17,004 nt of DNA. Source: Niveispirillum sp. (GTDB lineage Bacteria > Pseudomonadota > Alphaproteobacteria > Azospirillales > Azospirillaceae). Below the pieces are notes generated by a model that worked only from the letters and a program-made list of their open reading frames with translations, did not search any database and was not told where the DNA came from. Numbering within the stretch: position 1 is the stretch's first letter; the number at the start of each line of letters is the position of its first letter. The stretch spans positions 1 to 17,004 of the forward strand of contig JAEMSB010000017.1 of NCBI GenBank assembly GCA_016463045.1, read 5' to 3'. Made by a program: the position numbers and the translations under genes. This document shows positions 1-7,900 of the stretch, piece by piece.

Positions 1-11
1 TTCTTCGTTTG

Positions 12-416
12 TTACGGCAGGATGATCGTGGCGTGCCGCGCATCGCGCACGAAAACCGGCTGGAACTGCGGCGGGAAATAGGGGTGGCGGAAACGGATGG
101 AGCTGGCCACATGGTGAACGCCCGGCGCCAGACCACCTTCCTTGGGCACGATCACCGTGAAGAAGGTACCGACATAGAGGCGGGCCACCGTTTCCTCAGC
201 CATCTCCGCATGGGTATACTCCCGGTCGCCCACGCGGATGCGGCTCTGTTCAGCGGGATATTCCACCCCATCGATCACCAGATCGACCCCTTCAATCAGG
301 CTGAGGCGGGAGCTGCGGTAATTGGGCTGACGGATACGCACCTCAAAGCCGGTGCGCGCACCGACAGGGCCGATATTGTGGAAACCCGTGCTCTGGATAT
401 GGCTGCGCTCAAGCAT
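12..416 (-). CDS. carC: C-glycoside deglycosidase, beta subunit (DUF6379/CGDB family)
   Basis: The product is 134 aa and resembles the small beta subunit of C-C bond-cleaving C-glycoside deglycosidases (CarBC, DfgAB and DgpBC type). This subunit is all-beta and packs on the TIM-barrel alpha subunit to complete the active site. Recognition rests on overall resemblance: N-terminal 'GFHNIGPVGARTGFEVRIR', a 'VDLVIDGVEYP' strand, and C-terminal 'FRHPYFPPQFQPV'. There is no signal peptide, so it should be cytoplasmic. The chosen ATG at 416 overlaps the end of the alpha gene by 8 nt (ATGCTTGA), which suggests translational coupling. Longer starts at 440 (ATG) or 455 (TTG) would reach further into the alpha gene and add a low-complexity MPPTGGTS-like leader. 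A G-rich stretch (GGGGGGAA) lies about 6 nt before the chosen ATG. The family call is good; the natural substrate is not known from sequence. Confidence 0.85.
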   Translation of the reverse strand: MLERSHIQSTGFHNIGPVGARTGFEVRIRQPNYRSSRLSLIEGVDLVIDGVEYPAEQSRIRVGDREYTHAEMAEETVARLYVGTFFTVIVPKEGGLAPGVHHVASSIRFRHPYFPPQFQPVFVRDARHATIILP

Positions 417-1326
417 GGAGGTTCCCCCCGTGGGCGGCATCGTATTCGGCTTCAAGTTTGCGGATCAGGGCGTGCTGACGGCGCACCTGCTCAATCGACA
501 CCCAGGGGTCGCGGGCACCTTCATATTCGCTGGACAGGTAACCCGCATAACCCAACTTCTTAAGCATGGGGATAATCCGGTCCCACGGGATGTGGTGGTC
601 GTGCAGCGTCTCGTCGATATGGTGGAACTTGGCCTGGATGAAGGGCACATATTTGATGACGTCGACCAGATGTTCGACCGGCACCTTGATACCGTTGAGG
701 AAGCTCAGCGCGCCCTTGCGGATTTCATCCGTTTCCCCGCCGCCCCATTTGTTCAGGGGACGGTCCTGGAAGATGCCGGTATCGATCATCAGACCGAAAT
801 TCTTCGTGCCGGTCCGTTCGATGAAGGCGATGTAGGCATCCGTCACCGGATGGCGGATCGGTGTCGGGGAATGGATTTCCGGCAGGATCACGATGTCCAA
901 CTGCTGCGCCAGATCAAGATTGCGCTCAACCGCCGGCTCCCAGATCGGATCGGGGGTCAGGTCGCCATCGATCACCCCGAACTTGGGCCGCAGGAACTTG
1001 AAGCCCAGCCGGTGCGCCAGCCGCAGGTCCTGCGCAATCTGCGCCGTCCCCTCCTGCGCACTCATGTTGCGGCCAATGGTGATGCGGGTATCCACCCAGG
1101 CCGCCATGTTGGTCGGCTCCAACCGGTATCGGTCCAGCAGAGCGAACCAGTTATCCAGCCAGGCCGATGTCGGCTCCGGATAAGTGGGAATGCTGGTTTC
1201 ACCCAGGATTTCGATACCCGTGGAACCGGTGCCCGCGACATGATCGAAGGCATCCTCCAGGCTCATCACGGTACCGAGATCTTCGGTGTAGCTATAGAGC
1301 GACACCCCATATTTGAACGCGCTCAA
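409..1326 (-). CDS. carB: C-glycoside deglycosidase, alpha subunit (TIM-barrel, sugar phosphate isomerase/epimerase-like)
   Basis: The product is 305 aa, an AP-endonuclease-2/xylose-isomerase-like TIM barrel. In the known family the alpha/beta complex uses Mn2+ and acid-base chemistry to cleave the C-C bond of 3-keto-C-glycosides, releasing the aglycone and an unsaturated keto sugar. Candidate metal ligands in the usual barrel order are E150 (ILPEIHSP), D182 (MIDTGIF), H235 or H236 (AKFHHID) and E267 (SSEYEG). The N-terminus 'KYGVSLYSY' is where homologues normally begin. I therefore chose the TTG at 1326, which has AAGAGGGAG 9 nt upstream; starts at 1362 (ATG) or 1392 (GTG) would lie in or beyond a hairpin. 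The gene overlaps the beta gene by 8 nt and follows a TonB-dependent receptor by 79 bp. A plain sugar isomerase is the alternative, but the adjacent beta subunit argues strongly against it. Confidence 0.87.
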   Translation of the reverse strand: MSAFKYGVSLYSYTEDLGTVMSLEDAFDHVAGTGSTGIEILGETSIPTYPEPTSAWLDNWFALLDRYRLEPTNMAAWVDTRITIGRNMSAQEGTAQIAQDLRLAHRLGFKFLRPKFGVIDGDLTPDPIWEPAVERNLDLAQQLDIVILPEIHSPTPIRHPVTDAYIAFIERTGTKNFGLMIDTGIFQDRPLNKWGGGETDEIRKGALSFLNGIKVPVEHLVDVIKYVPFIQAKFHHIDETLHDHHIPWDRIIPMLKKLGYAGYLSSEYEGARDPWVSIEQVRRQHALIRKLEAEYDAAHGGNLHA

Positions 1327-1335
1327 GGCGTTGCA

Positions 1336-1344
1336 CTCCCTCTT
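1336..1344 (-). promoter_or_regulatory. Ribosome binding site deciding the TTG start of the alpha subunit
   Basis: AAGAGGGAG is the best Shine-Dalgarno match in this stretch and lies 9 nt before TTG at 1326. No comparable site precedes the in-frame ATG at 1362. Confidence 0.55.
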
Positions 1345-1363
1345 GGTCAGGATTCCCGTCATC

Positions 1364-1397
1364 GCCCCGTGGGGAAGCCTCAGCCTCCCCACGGGGT
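1364..1397 (-). terminator. Intercistronic hairpin between receptor and deglycosidase genes
   Basis: The 11-bp arms CCCCGTGGGGA (1365-1375) and TCCCCACGGGG (1386-1396) are perfect inverted repeats with a 10-nt loop, plus one G-U pair outside. The hairpin starts 9 nt after the receptor stop codon and lies upstream of the alpha subunit ribosome binding site. There is no T-run on the minus strand after it, so it is probably an mRNA-stabilising or partial attenuator hairpin rather than a full intrinsic terminator. Confidence 0.55.
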
Positions 1398-1405
1398 CGT
1401 GAGGA

Positions 1406-3742
1406 TCAGAAGTTCACGCCCATGCGCACGCCGAGGGTGCGGACGGAGTCGTAATTGAACCGCTGGGTCAGAGACAGGGTCTTGGCATTGACGGCATCGC
1501 CGGCATCATTGCCAATGGCGTAGGGCCTGATCTGGTTGAAGCAGTTCTTGCAGAACAGGCTGACCGACCAGCTTTCCGCCTTGATCCCCAGATTGGCGTC
1601 AAAGCGATCCGTGGTGGGAACCGTCATCCCCGGCGCAAAGCCGGAGTTCAGCGGCGAGCGGTGGTAATAGGTGACGCCAGTGACGCCATCCAGGCTGTCG
1701 GTCACCGGCACGGTGTAATCCGCCGTCAAGGTGCTGGTGAACTTGGCCGACAGCGGGACCCGCAAGCCGCCGGCGTCAAACGTGTTGTTCACGGCACAGC
1801 TTGCATTGGATTGCAGCACATAGCACTGCGCCCCCGGATAGGAATTGAACTTCGCATCCGTGTAGGAAAGCGACGCCCCCAGCGTCAGTCCCCGTACCGG
1901 ACGGGCCTGCAGGGTCAGGTCCGCCCCCTTGGTGGTAGCGGTGGCGGCGTTGTTCAGGGTGTTGGCCTGCAGCACCTCGTCAAATGACTGAACCTGAAGG
2001 TCGGTGAAGCGGGTGTGGAAGACCGATGCGGAGATGATCAGCTTGCGGTCCAGCAGTGACGACTTGATGCCAACCTCACCGCCCTTCGAGATTTCAGGAC
2101 GCACGCTGATATCAGCGCCCGCCTTCGGTGAGGCGTTGGAGAAACCCGGCCCCTTATAGCCACGGCCATAGAAGCCATAGACAAGGGTGTTCGGGTCAAG
2201 GTCATAGTCCAGGCCAACTTTCCAGCTGAAGTTGGTGTTATCGACATCGCCCTTGCTGACATTGTTGGGAACACCAAGCGTGACGAAATACTTCTTTGTG
2301 TTTTCCACCAGATCAATAGAGGCCTTGTCATAGGTCAACCGACCGCCGGTGGTCAGCTTCAACTGCTCGGTCAGGGCGTAATTGAACTGGCCAAAGGCGG
2401 CGTAGCTGCGCACCTGGCTTTCCAGCCTTGAATCCTGCCCCAGGAAGTAAAGGTTGCTGACACTGCAAGCCGGCGGCGGCCCCGCCGTGACGGTGGCTCC
2501 CACACAGAAGGGGAAGCGCGGCAGGGCCGCGGCGGGCAGGTTGTTAAAGCCGCCGCGCTGTACCGCATTGTCAGTATTGCTCTGGAAGTAATACAGCCCC
2601 GCCTGACCGCCAAAGGGACCATCATCGGGAAGCGCAAGACGCACTTCCTGGGAGAACTGGTCGTATTGCGTACTGTTGGTGTTGACGTTCAGGAAATTGA
2701 CCGGGGTCTGATCGGAGTCATTCGCGTAGGAATGATCCATCTTCTTCCAGGCCGAAATGCTGGACAGTTCCATACCATCATCGAAGACATAGGCGAGCTT
2801 TGCCTGGACGCCGCCCATCTCGATATCGCGCCAGGATTGGCCGTCCTGGGCGATTTCCAGGTTATCAGCGCTGGGGACAACGCCGGCCCCGCCAAGGATT
2901 GTCCGGTACTGCGTATTGGCACCCAGCGTGCGGTAGGTGGTATCCCAGAAGCCCGAGATGCCAGTGCGTTTGAAATAGTCGCCGCCGAGATTGATGGTGA
3001 AACCATTGCCGGGATCGCTCAGGAACTTGAGGCGGACACCCTTCTCCTCGACATCATCTTCATACCGACCCACAGGCTTCACAAGATTGCGGACCAGCGA
3101 GTCCTGGGAACTGTAAGTGCCAGCGATACGAAGGGCGCTGGTTTCCGTGACCGGCACATTCAGGGCGGCGCGATTGCGGATGCCCAGGCCGTTCGATCCA
3201 GGCCGGAAACGGCTGGTGCCCTCCGCGTCGATGAAGCCGCTGGTTTCTCCCAGAACCGGATTAACCGTGGTGATGTTGACCAGACCGGCAGAGGCGTTCT
3301 TGCCGAACAACAGACCCTGCGGACCGTTCAGAACCTCAACCCGCGCAACATCATAGAAGGCATTGGCCGCAAAGGCGGGAATGCCCAGCACAACATCGTC
3401 AACAACCTGCGACACGGTGGACTCAACGGTCGGCGCATAGGTGTTGGTGCCGATCCCGCGAATGGAGAAGGTGTCATCGATGCCAGTCTGCAGGCTGGGC
3501 GTCAGCTTGGTGATCGAGGCAAGGTCATTGACCCCGTTGGAGGTCAGCAGGTCGGCAGACACCACCGCAACGCTGGTCGGCACCTTCAGCACGCTTTCGC
3601 TACGGCGCTGCGCCGTCACGATAATCTCGGCCAGCACATCATCCTGGGCCGATGCCGCCGGGGCCTGCGCCTGGGCAAGACCGGGCACCATGGCGGCGCA
3701 CGAGGCCAACAGCAGCATCTTGATCGACTGACACGTTCTCAT
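1406..3742 (-). CDS. TonB-dependent outer-membrane receptor, first in the deglycosidase transcription unit
   Basis: The product is 778 aa. A signal peptide covers residues 1 to about 26 (AAMVPGLAQAQA). It is followed by a TonB box, EIIVTA (39-44), a plug domain to about residue 165 with FSIRGIGTN (92-100) and VEVLNGPQGLLFGKNASAG (135-153), and a 22-strand-type barrel ending in aromatic F (VRTLGVRMGVNF). There is no N-terminal STN signalling domain. Such receptors import bulky substrates through the outer membrane using TonB energy. Position upstream of the C-glycoside deglycosidase genes suggests uptake of a plant C-glycoside; this is inference. Unusual points are a CKNC motif at 731-734 in the conserved 'KNxF' strand and cysteines at 413 and 426 in a probable surface loop. 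The ATG at 3742 has AGGGAG 8 nt upstream. A promoter with a perfect TTGACA lies about 170 bp upstream. Confidence 0.9.
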   Translation of the reverse strand: MRTCQSIKMLLLASCAAMVPGLAQAQAPAASAQDDVLAEIIVTAQRRSESVLKVPTSVAVVSADLLTSNGVNDLASITKLTPSLQTGIDDTFSIRGIGTNTYAPTVESTVSQVVDDVVLGIPAFAANAFYDVARVEVLNGPQGLLFGKNASAGLVNITTVNPVLGETSGFIDAEGTSRFRPGSNGLGIRNRAALNVPVTETSALRIAGTYSSQDSLVRNLVKPVGRYEDDVEEKGVRLKFLSDPGNGFTINLGGDYFKRTGISGFWDTTYRTLGANTQYRTILGGAGVVPSADNLEIAQDGQSWRDIEMGGVQAKLAYVFDDGMELSSISAWKKMDHSYANDSDQTPVNFLNVNTNSTQYDQFSQEVRLALPDDGPFGGQAGLYYFQSNTDNAVQRGGFNNLPAAALPRFPFCVGATVTAGPPPACSVSNLYFLGQDSRLESQVRSYAAFGQFNYALTEQLKLTTGGRLTYDKASIDLVENTKKYFVTLGVPNNVSKGDVDNTNFSWKVGLDYDLDPNTLVYGFYGRGYKGPGFSNASPKAGADISVRPEISKGGEVGIKSSLLDRKLIISASVFHTRFTDLQVQSFDEVLQANTLNNAATATTKGADLTLQARPVRGLTLGASLSYTDAKFNSYPGAQCYVLQSNASCAVNNTFDAGGLRVPLSAKFTSTLTADYTVPVTDSLDGVTGVTYYHRSPLNSGFAPGMTVPTTDRFDANLGIKAESWSVSLFCKNCFNQIRPYAIGNDAGDAVNAKTLSLTQRFNYDSVRTLGVRMGVNF

Positions 3743-3868
3743 TCTTGCATCTCCCTAATTTTATCTTGGTTTTGTGAGCCCCAATTCGGGCGTGACGGCG
3801 CAAAGCCCCGGAAGCACGCCGGGACCAAACATCACCTCCATCAAGAGACAGGGCCGACTGCCGGCCGC

Positions 3869-3883
3869 CGCAATTCCCTTGCG
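3869..3883. promoter_or_regulatory. Candidate secondary TetR operator in the receptor leader
   Basis: CGCAA-TTCCC-TTGCG is an inverted repeat with 5-bp arms and a 5-nt spacer. Its half-sites are the same as the core of the palindrome at 4117-4134, where the spacer is 6 nt. It lies roughly 20-30 nt downstream of the predicted start of receptor transcription, where a bound repressor could block elongation or promoter escape. Short arms mean chance occurrence is possible. Confidence 0.35.
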
Positions 3884-3907
3884 TCAAACTCGAATTGGAA
3901 TATAATT

Positions 3908-3936
3908 TTAGTATGGCTGTTGAAGGACGATGTCAA
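3908..3936 (-). promoter_or_regulatory. Candidate sigma-70-type promoter of the receptor-deglycosidase unit
   Basis: On the minus strand TTGACA (3931-3936) is a perfect -35 box, followed by a 17-nt spacer and TACTAA (3908-3913) as a weak -10 box in an AT-rich stretch (TACTAAAATTATATT). The predicted transcript would start near 3901 and carry a leader of about 160 nt before the receptor ATG. Confidence 0.5.
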
Positions 3937-4116
3937 GTGCCCTTGTTTGCCCCCCGAATAAATCATGCTCCAAAAGGCCGACAGATCGCGACGGGGGCGG
4001 GGATGATAACATAAGCCATTGTTCTGAAACGAATCCTCTGCCCACCGCGAGAAGCAGCCTGTGGGACAAAGCCGGTGACGACGGAACAGTCGGCGGATCA
4101 AGGGGCAGAAAATCTC

Positions 4117-4134
4117 TCGCAACGGACGTTGCGA
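4117..4134. promoter_or_regulatory. Palindromic operator, probably for the adjacent TetR-family regulator
   Basis: TCGCAACG-GA-CGTTGCGA is a perfect inverted repeat with 8-bp arms and a 2-bp centre. It lies 24 bp before the tetR start codon. TetR-family proteins typically bind palindromes of this size near their own genes, so autoregulation is likely. The protein-site pairing is inferred from position only. Confidence 0.6.
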
Positions 4135-4158
4135 AATGTGCCGTCTTCGGAGTAAGCA

Positions 4159-4872
4159 ATGCTTATGGTCAAACAGCTGAAATCGCCTGAAAACGGACAA
4201 ACCCCGGCGCGGTCCCGCCGGGCTTCCGTGCCATCGGGCGATCCGGTTCCGCTCAGCCTGGACCGGGAGCCGGTGCAGGGGCGCAGTCAGGCCTCCTTGA
4301 AGCGCATGCTGGCCGCCGCCCGCGACCTTATGCTGGAACGTGATGGCGAAGAATTCACCCTGAACGAGGTGAGCAGCACCGGCAGCGTCTCCATCGGCTC
4401 CATCTATCATCGGTTCAGCAGCAAGGACGAACTGGTCCGTGCCGTCCTGGAAGCCGAAATGCATGAGATTGAGGCCGCGGAAACCCTGGTTCAGCAGCAG
4501 TCGCTTGACCGCTCCTCCTCGCTGGATCAGTTCATCAAGCTCTATGTTCTTGATTTCTTTGAGGTGCTGAAGCGCAACTCCCTTTTCATCCGGCTCAATA
4601 TCCGCCGCGCCGCCACCGACCCGGCCGCCGCCATGCTGGGTGACCTGCATGAACAGCGGGCCGCAAAACGGCTGCATGAGGCGCTGAAAAAGTTCGCGGG
4701 CGACATTCCGGGCGATCTCGACCTGAAGGCATCCTATGCGTTGCATATGATTTTCTTCGCCCTGGCTTGGCAACTGACGCCGGAAACCCAGCGTCCCACC
4801 AAACCGCAGCAGCACCCGGACTGGGTTGTCCAGGAACTGTGCAAGATGATCAGTTCCTATCTGAAGAACTGA
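4159..4872 (+). CDS. TetR-family transcriptional regulator
   Basis: The product is 237 aa. A non-conserved, basic N-terminal tail of about 44 residues precedes a TetR N-terminal DNA-binding domain: a helix around 45-60 (SLKRMLAAARDLMLERDG), then the helix-turn-helix at 66-93 (FTLNEV...VSIGSIYHRFSSKDELV). The remaining roughly 140 residues are helical and form the usual ligand-binding and dimerisation domain, which is not conserved enough to name an inducer. GGAG lies 6 nt before ATG 4159; an ATG at 4165 is also possible. The gene is divergent from the receptor-deglycosidase unit and reads in the same direction as the rhamnosidase 62 bp downstream, with no terminator between, so the two are probably co-transcribed. 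Its likely job is control of the locus in response to the glycoside, rhamnose or the aglycone (inference). Confidence 0.88.
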   Translation: MLMVKQLKSPENGQTPARSRRASVPSGDPVPLSLDREPVQGRSQASLKRMLAAARDLMLERDGEEFTLNEVSSTGSVSIGSIYHRFSSKDELVRAVLEAEMHEIEAAETLVQQQSLDRSSSLDQFIKLYVLDFFEVLKRNSLFIRLNIRRAATDPAAAMLGDLHEQRAAKRLHEALKKFAGDIPGDLDLKASYALHMIFFALAWQLTPETQRPTKPQQHPDWVVQELCKMISSYLKN

Positions 4873-4934
4873 CCAGCGCCGGCGCCACGCTGCGCGGCCT
4901 CAAGAACAATAACCGGCTTTGGAAAGTGAACATC

Positions 4935-7900
4935 ATGATCACGCCGAAGGGCCTTTCCGCCATTCGTCTGGCCGCAGCCCTCCTGCTGGTATCCCCGGTG
5001 CTGGCCGGGGAGCCGGATGGCACATTGGACCAGCAGTTCCGCAACCCACCGGCCCAGGCACGCCCGCATGTCTGGTGGCACTGGATGAACGGGAATGTCA
5101 GTGCTGACGGGGCGAAGCTTGATCTGGAGTGGATGAAGCGGGCCGGGATCGGCGGCGTCCAGCTTTTCGAAGGTAATCTGGAAACGCCGCAACTGGTTCC
5201 TGAACGGCTGGCCTACATGTCACCGGCCTGGAAGGCGGCCCTGCGCAGTTCTATCGCGACGGCACAGGAACTGGGGCTGGATGTCGCCATCGCCTCTTCC
5301 CCCGGATGGAGTGCGACGGGCGGCCCCTGGGTCACGCCCGAGGCCGCGATGAAGAAGCTGGTCTGGAGCGGCACCACCGTTACGGGCGGGCGAAAGCAGC
5401 GCATTTCCTTATCACCGCCGCCAGACGTGGCCGGCCCTTATCAGGACGTTCCGCGAAACCTGATCAAGCCGGGTAGTGGCGATGGACCCGCTTTCTACCG
5501 GGATATCGCCGTCCTGGCCTGGCGGACGCAGGTGGATCCCCTGCCCCCGGCGCAGTTCACGGCCAGTAGCGGCACGGTTCCCGCCCAGTTGATGAATGAC
5601 GAGCATTATGGCGAAACCGTTGATCTCCCCTTCGGTGGCCCGTCATCATCCGCGTGGGTGATGCAGAGTTTTGAAAAGCCGGTCACCATCCGCTCCATCG
5701 TGGTCGGGCAGCCGGGTGCGCGCGGGTTTGGTTCACCCGTCCCGCCACTGGTCCGCTTGGAGGCCAGTGACGATGGCGTCGCCTTCCGCGAAATCACCGC
5801 CCTGCCCGCCACACGCTCTCCTGTTCGCTCCGCCTCCTTCGCGCCAGTGACGGCACGGCATTTCCGACTTACCCTGTCAGTGGAGGCCTCTTCCGCCGGC
5901 GGTCCGCCCCCGGTGGCATCCGGCGTGGCCATGCCTCGCTTTCCTGTCCCCCCGGCAAGCTACCGCCTTTCCGAATTCCGTCTGGACAGCGCCCCGCGCG
6001 TCCATCGGGCAGAGGAAAAGGCCGGGTTTGCCACCGTCCCCGACTACTACGCCATCACCACACCCGCAGAGGCTGTCGGTAGTGCCCCGGTGCCGGGGGA
6101 CGTGATCGACCTGACCCGTCACCTGCGGCCCGACGGCACGTTGGATTGGACCCCGCCCGCCGGGCAGTGGCGTGTCGTCCGGCTGGGATATTCCCTGACC
6201 GGGCACCAGAACGCACCGGCGCCAAAGGAAGCGACGGGGCTGGAGGTGGACAAGCTGAACGCGCAGCATGTTGGGGATTACGCCAGCCACTATTTCGGCA
6301 TGTATCGCGACGCGGTGGGGGCGGACCTGATGGGTAGAAGGGGTATCCGCGCCCTGCTCTCCGACAGTATCGAGTCCGGGCCGCAGAACTGGACCGACAA
6401 TATGCTGGCCGAATTCCGGTCAAGACGGGGTTATGACGCCCTGCCCTGGCTGCCCACCCTGACCGGTGCGGTGATCGGCGGGGCGGAGGCCAGCGACCGC
6501 TTCCTCTGGGATTTCCGCCGCACCATCACCGAACTGCTGGCCGAAAACCATTATGGCGTTCTGGCCAGGGCCGCGCGGGAACAGGGGCTGACCTATTATG
6601 CCGAAGCGCTGGAGGATCAGCGCCCGCAACTGGGCGATGATATGGAGATGCGGCGCCATGCCGATATTCCCATGGGCGCCATGTGGACCCTGCCCAAGGG
6701 GGGACAGCCCAAGCCGACCTATGTCGCCGACCTTCAGGGTGCGGCATCGGTGGCCCACCTTTATGGTCAGAAACTGGTGGCCGCCGAATCCTTCACGGCT
6801 TTTGGACAGCCCTGGGCATTTTCCCCCCGTGACCTGAAACCGACCGCAGATACCTTGTTCGCCCTGGGCGTAAACCGGCCGATCATCCACACCTCGCCGC
6901 ACCAGCCCTTCACTGACGGGCGGGTTCCCGGCCTGGCGCTGGCCACGGTACTGGGCCAGTATTTCAGCCGGGGGGAAACCTGGGCCGAGCAGGCGCGGGG
7001 CTGGACCGACTATCTGGCCCGCTCCTCCTACCTGCTGCAACAGGGGCAGTCGCAGCGGGATATCGCCTATTTCCATGGGGAGGAAGCGCCGATTACCGGG
7101 CTTTATGGTGAGCGCCCCCAGAACGACATCCCCGCCGGATACGCGTTCGACTTTGTCGGCGCGGATGGGCTGCTGAACCAGCTTTCCGTCGAAAACGGGG
7201 ATCTGGTGGGCAAAAGCGGCGTGCGCTATCCCATTTTGGTGTTGGGCGGTTCCAGCCGGATGATGACGCTGCCCGTCCTGCGCCGGATCGCGGCCTTCGC
7301 GGCGGCGGGTGCCACCATCGTGGGGCAGAAACCCGTGGGCACGCCCAGCCTTGCCGATGATGCCGGTACGTTCCGGACACTGGCCGATCAGCTCTGGGCG
7401 TCAGGCCGCATTCATCCCGATCTGGACACAGCCCTAAAAGCCCGCAACCTGACACCGGACTGGGACTCCGGTGCCTTGGCGGGGGATATCCAGGTGCTGC
7501 ACCGCCGTCTGCCCGATGGCGATCTCTATTTCGTCAGCAACCGCCGGGCGGAACCTCTCAACGGTGAGATCAGCTTCCGGATCAGCGGCAAGGCGCCGGA
7601 ATTGGCGCGGGCCGAAACCGGTCGCATCGACCCGGTATCATACCGGATCGCAGAGGGCCGCACATATCTGCCGCTGACGATGGATGGGCATGAGGCATTT
7701 TTCGTGCTGTTCCGCAAAGCCGCCCTGTCGGACAAGCTGGACCTGCAAACCCCACCCTTGCGGCCCATGCTTGAACTGACAGGGCCATGGGAGGTGCAGT
7801 TTCAGGCGCAACGCGGTGCCCCCGCCCAAAGCCGCTTCGACCGGCTTATGTCATGGACGGAACGGGCGGAGCCGGGCATCCGCTATTTCTCCGGCACAGC

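Larger units (their letters stand above)
3743..4158. other. Divergent intergenic control region between receptor and tetR
   Basis: This 416-bp stretch has no convincing gene. Going left, it holds a receptor leader of about 160 nt with a short CCCGG/CCGGG hairpin (3807-3823), an inverted repeat (3869-3883), and an AT-rich promoter (3908-3936). Going right, it holds a stretch with nothing I can name (about 3940-4116), a perfect palindrome (4117-4134), and the tetR ribosome binding site (GGAG, 6 nt before ATG at 4159). I found no clear -35/-10 pair for tetR. A 324-codon frame crosses the region on the minus strand but reads antisense through tetR and is rejected. Confidence 0.7.

Noticed and set aside
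409..1326. Annotation as a sugar phosphate isomerase/xylose isomerase
   Set aside because: The fold is shared, but the directly overlapping beta subunit gene is specific to C-glycoside deglycosidases.
352..1458. A 368-codon plus-strand frame opposite the alpha subunit
   Set aside because: It is antisense to a TIM-barrel gene with intact metal residues and has no recognisable fold.
2666..3961. A 431-codon plus-strand open frame opposite the first receptor
   Set aside because: It is antisense to a clear TonB-dependent receptor, has an R/G/H-rich composition without recognisable motifs, and arises from GC-rich third positions of the real gene.
3841..4815. A 324-codon minus-strand frame across the divergent region and tetR
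   Set aside because: It runs antisense through the TetR helix-turn-helix region and through the promoter and palindrome; the protein looks like a shadow.
4876..4885. GCGCCGGCGC palindrome between tetR and the rhamnosidase gene
   Set aside because: A 10-bp all-GC palindrome is expected by chance in DNA of this composition and is unrelated to the tetR operator.
4767..4934. N-terminal extension of the rhamnosidase
   Set aside because: It overlaps the tetR coding end and would bury the signal peptide that begins at 4935.
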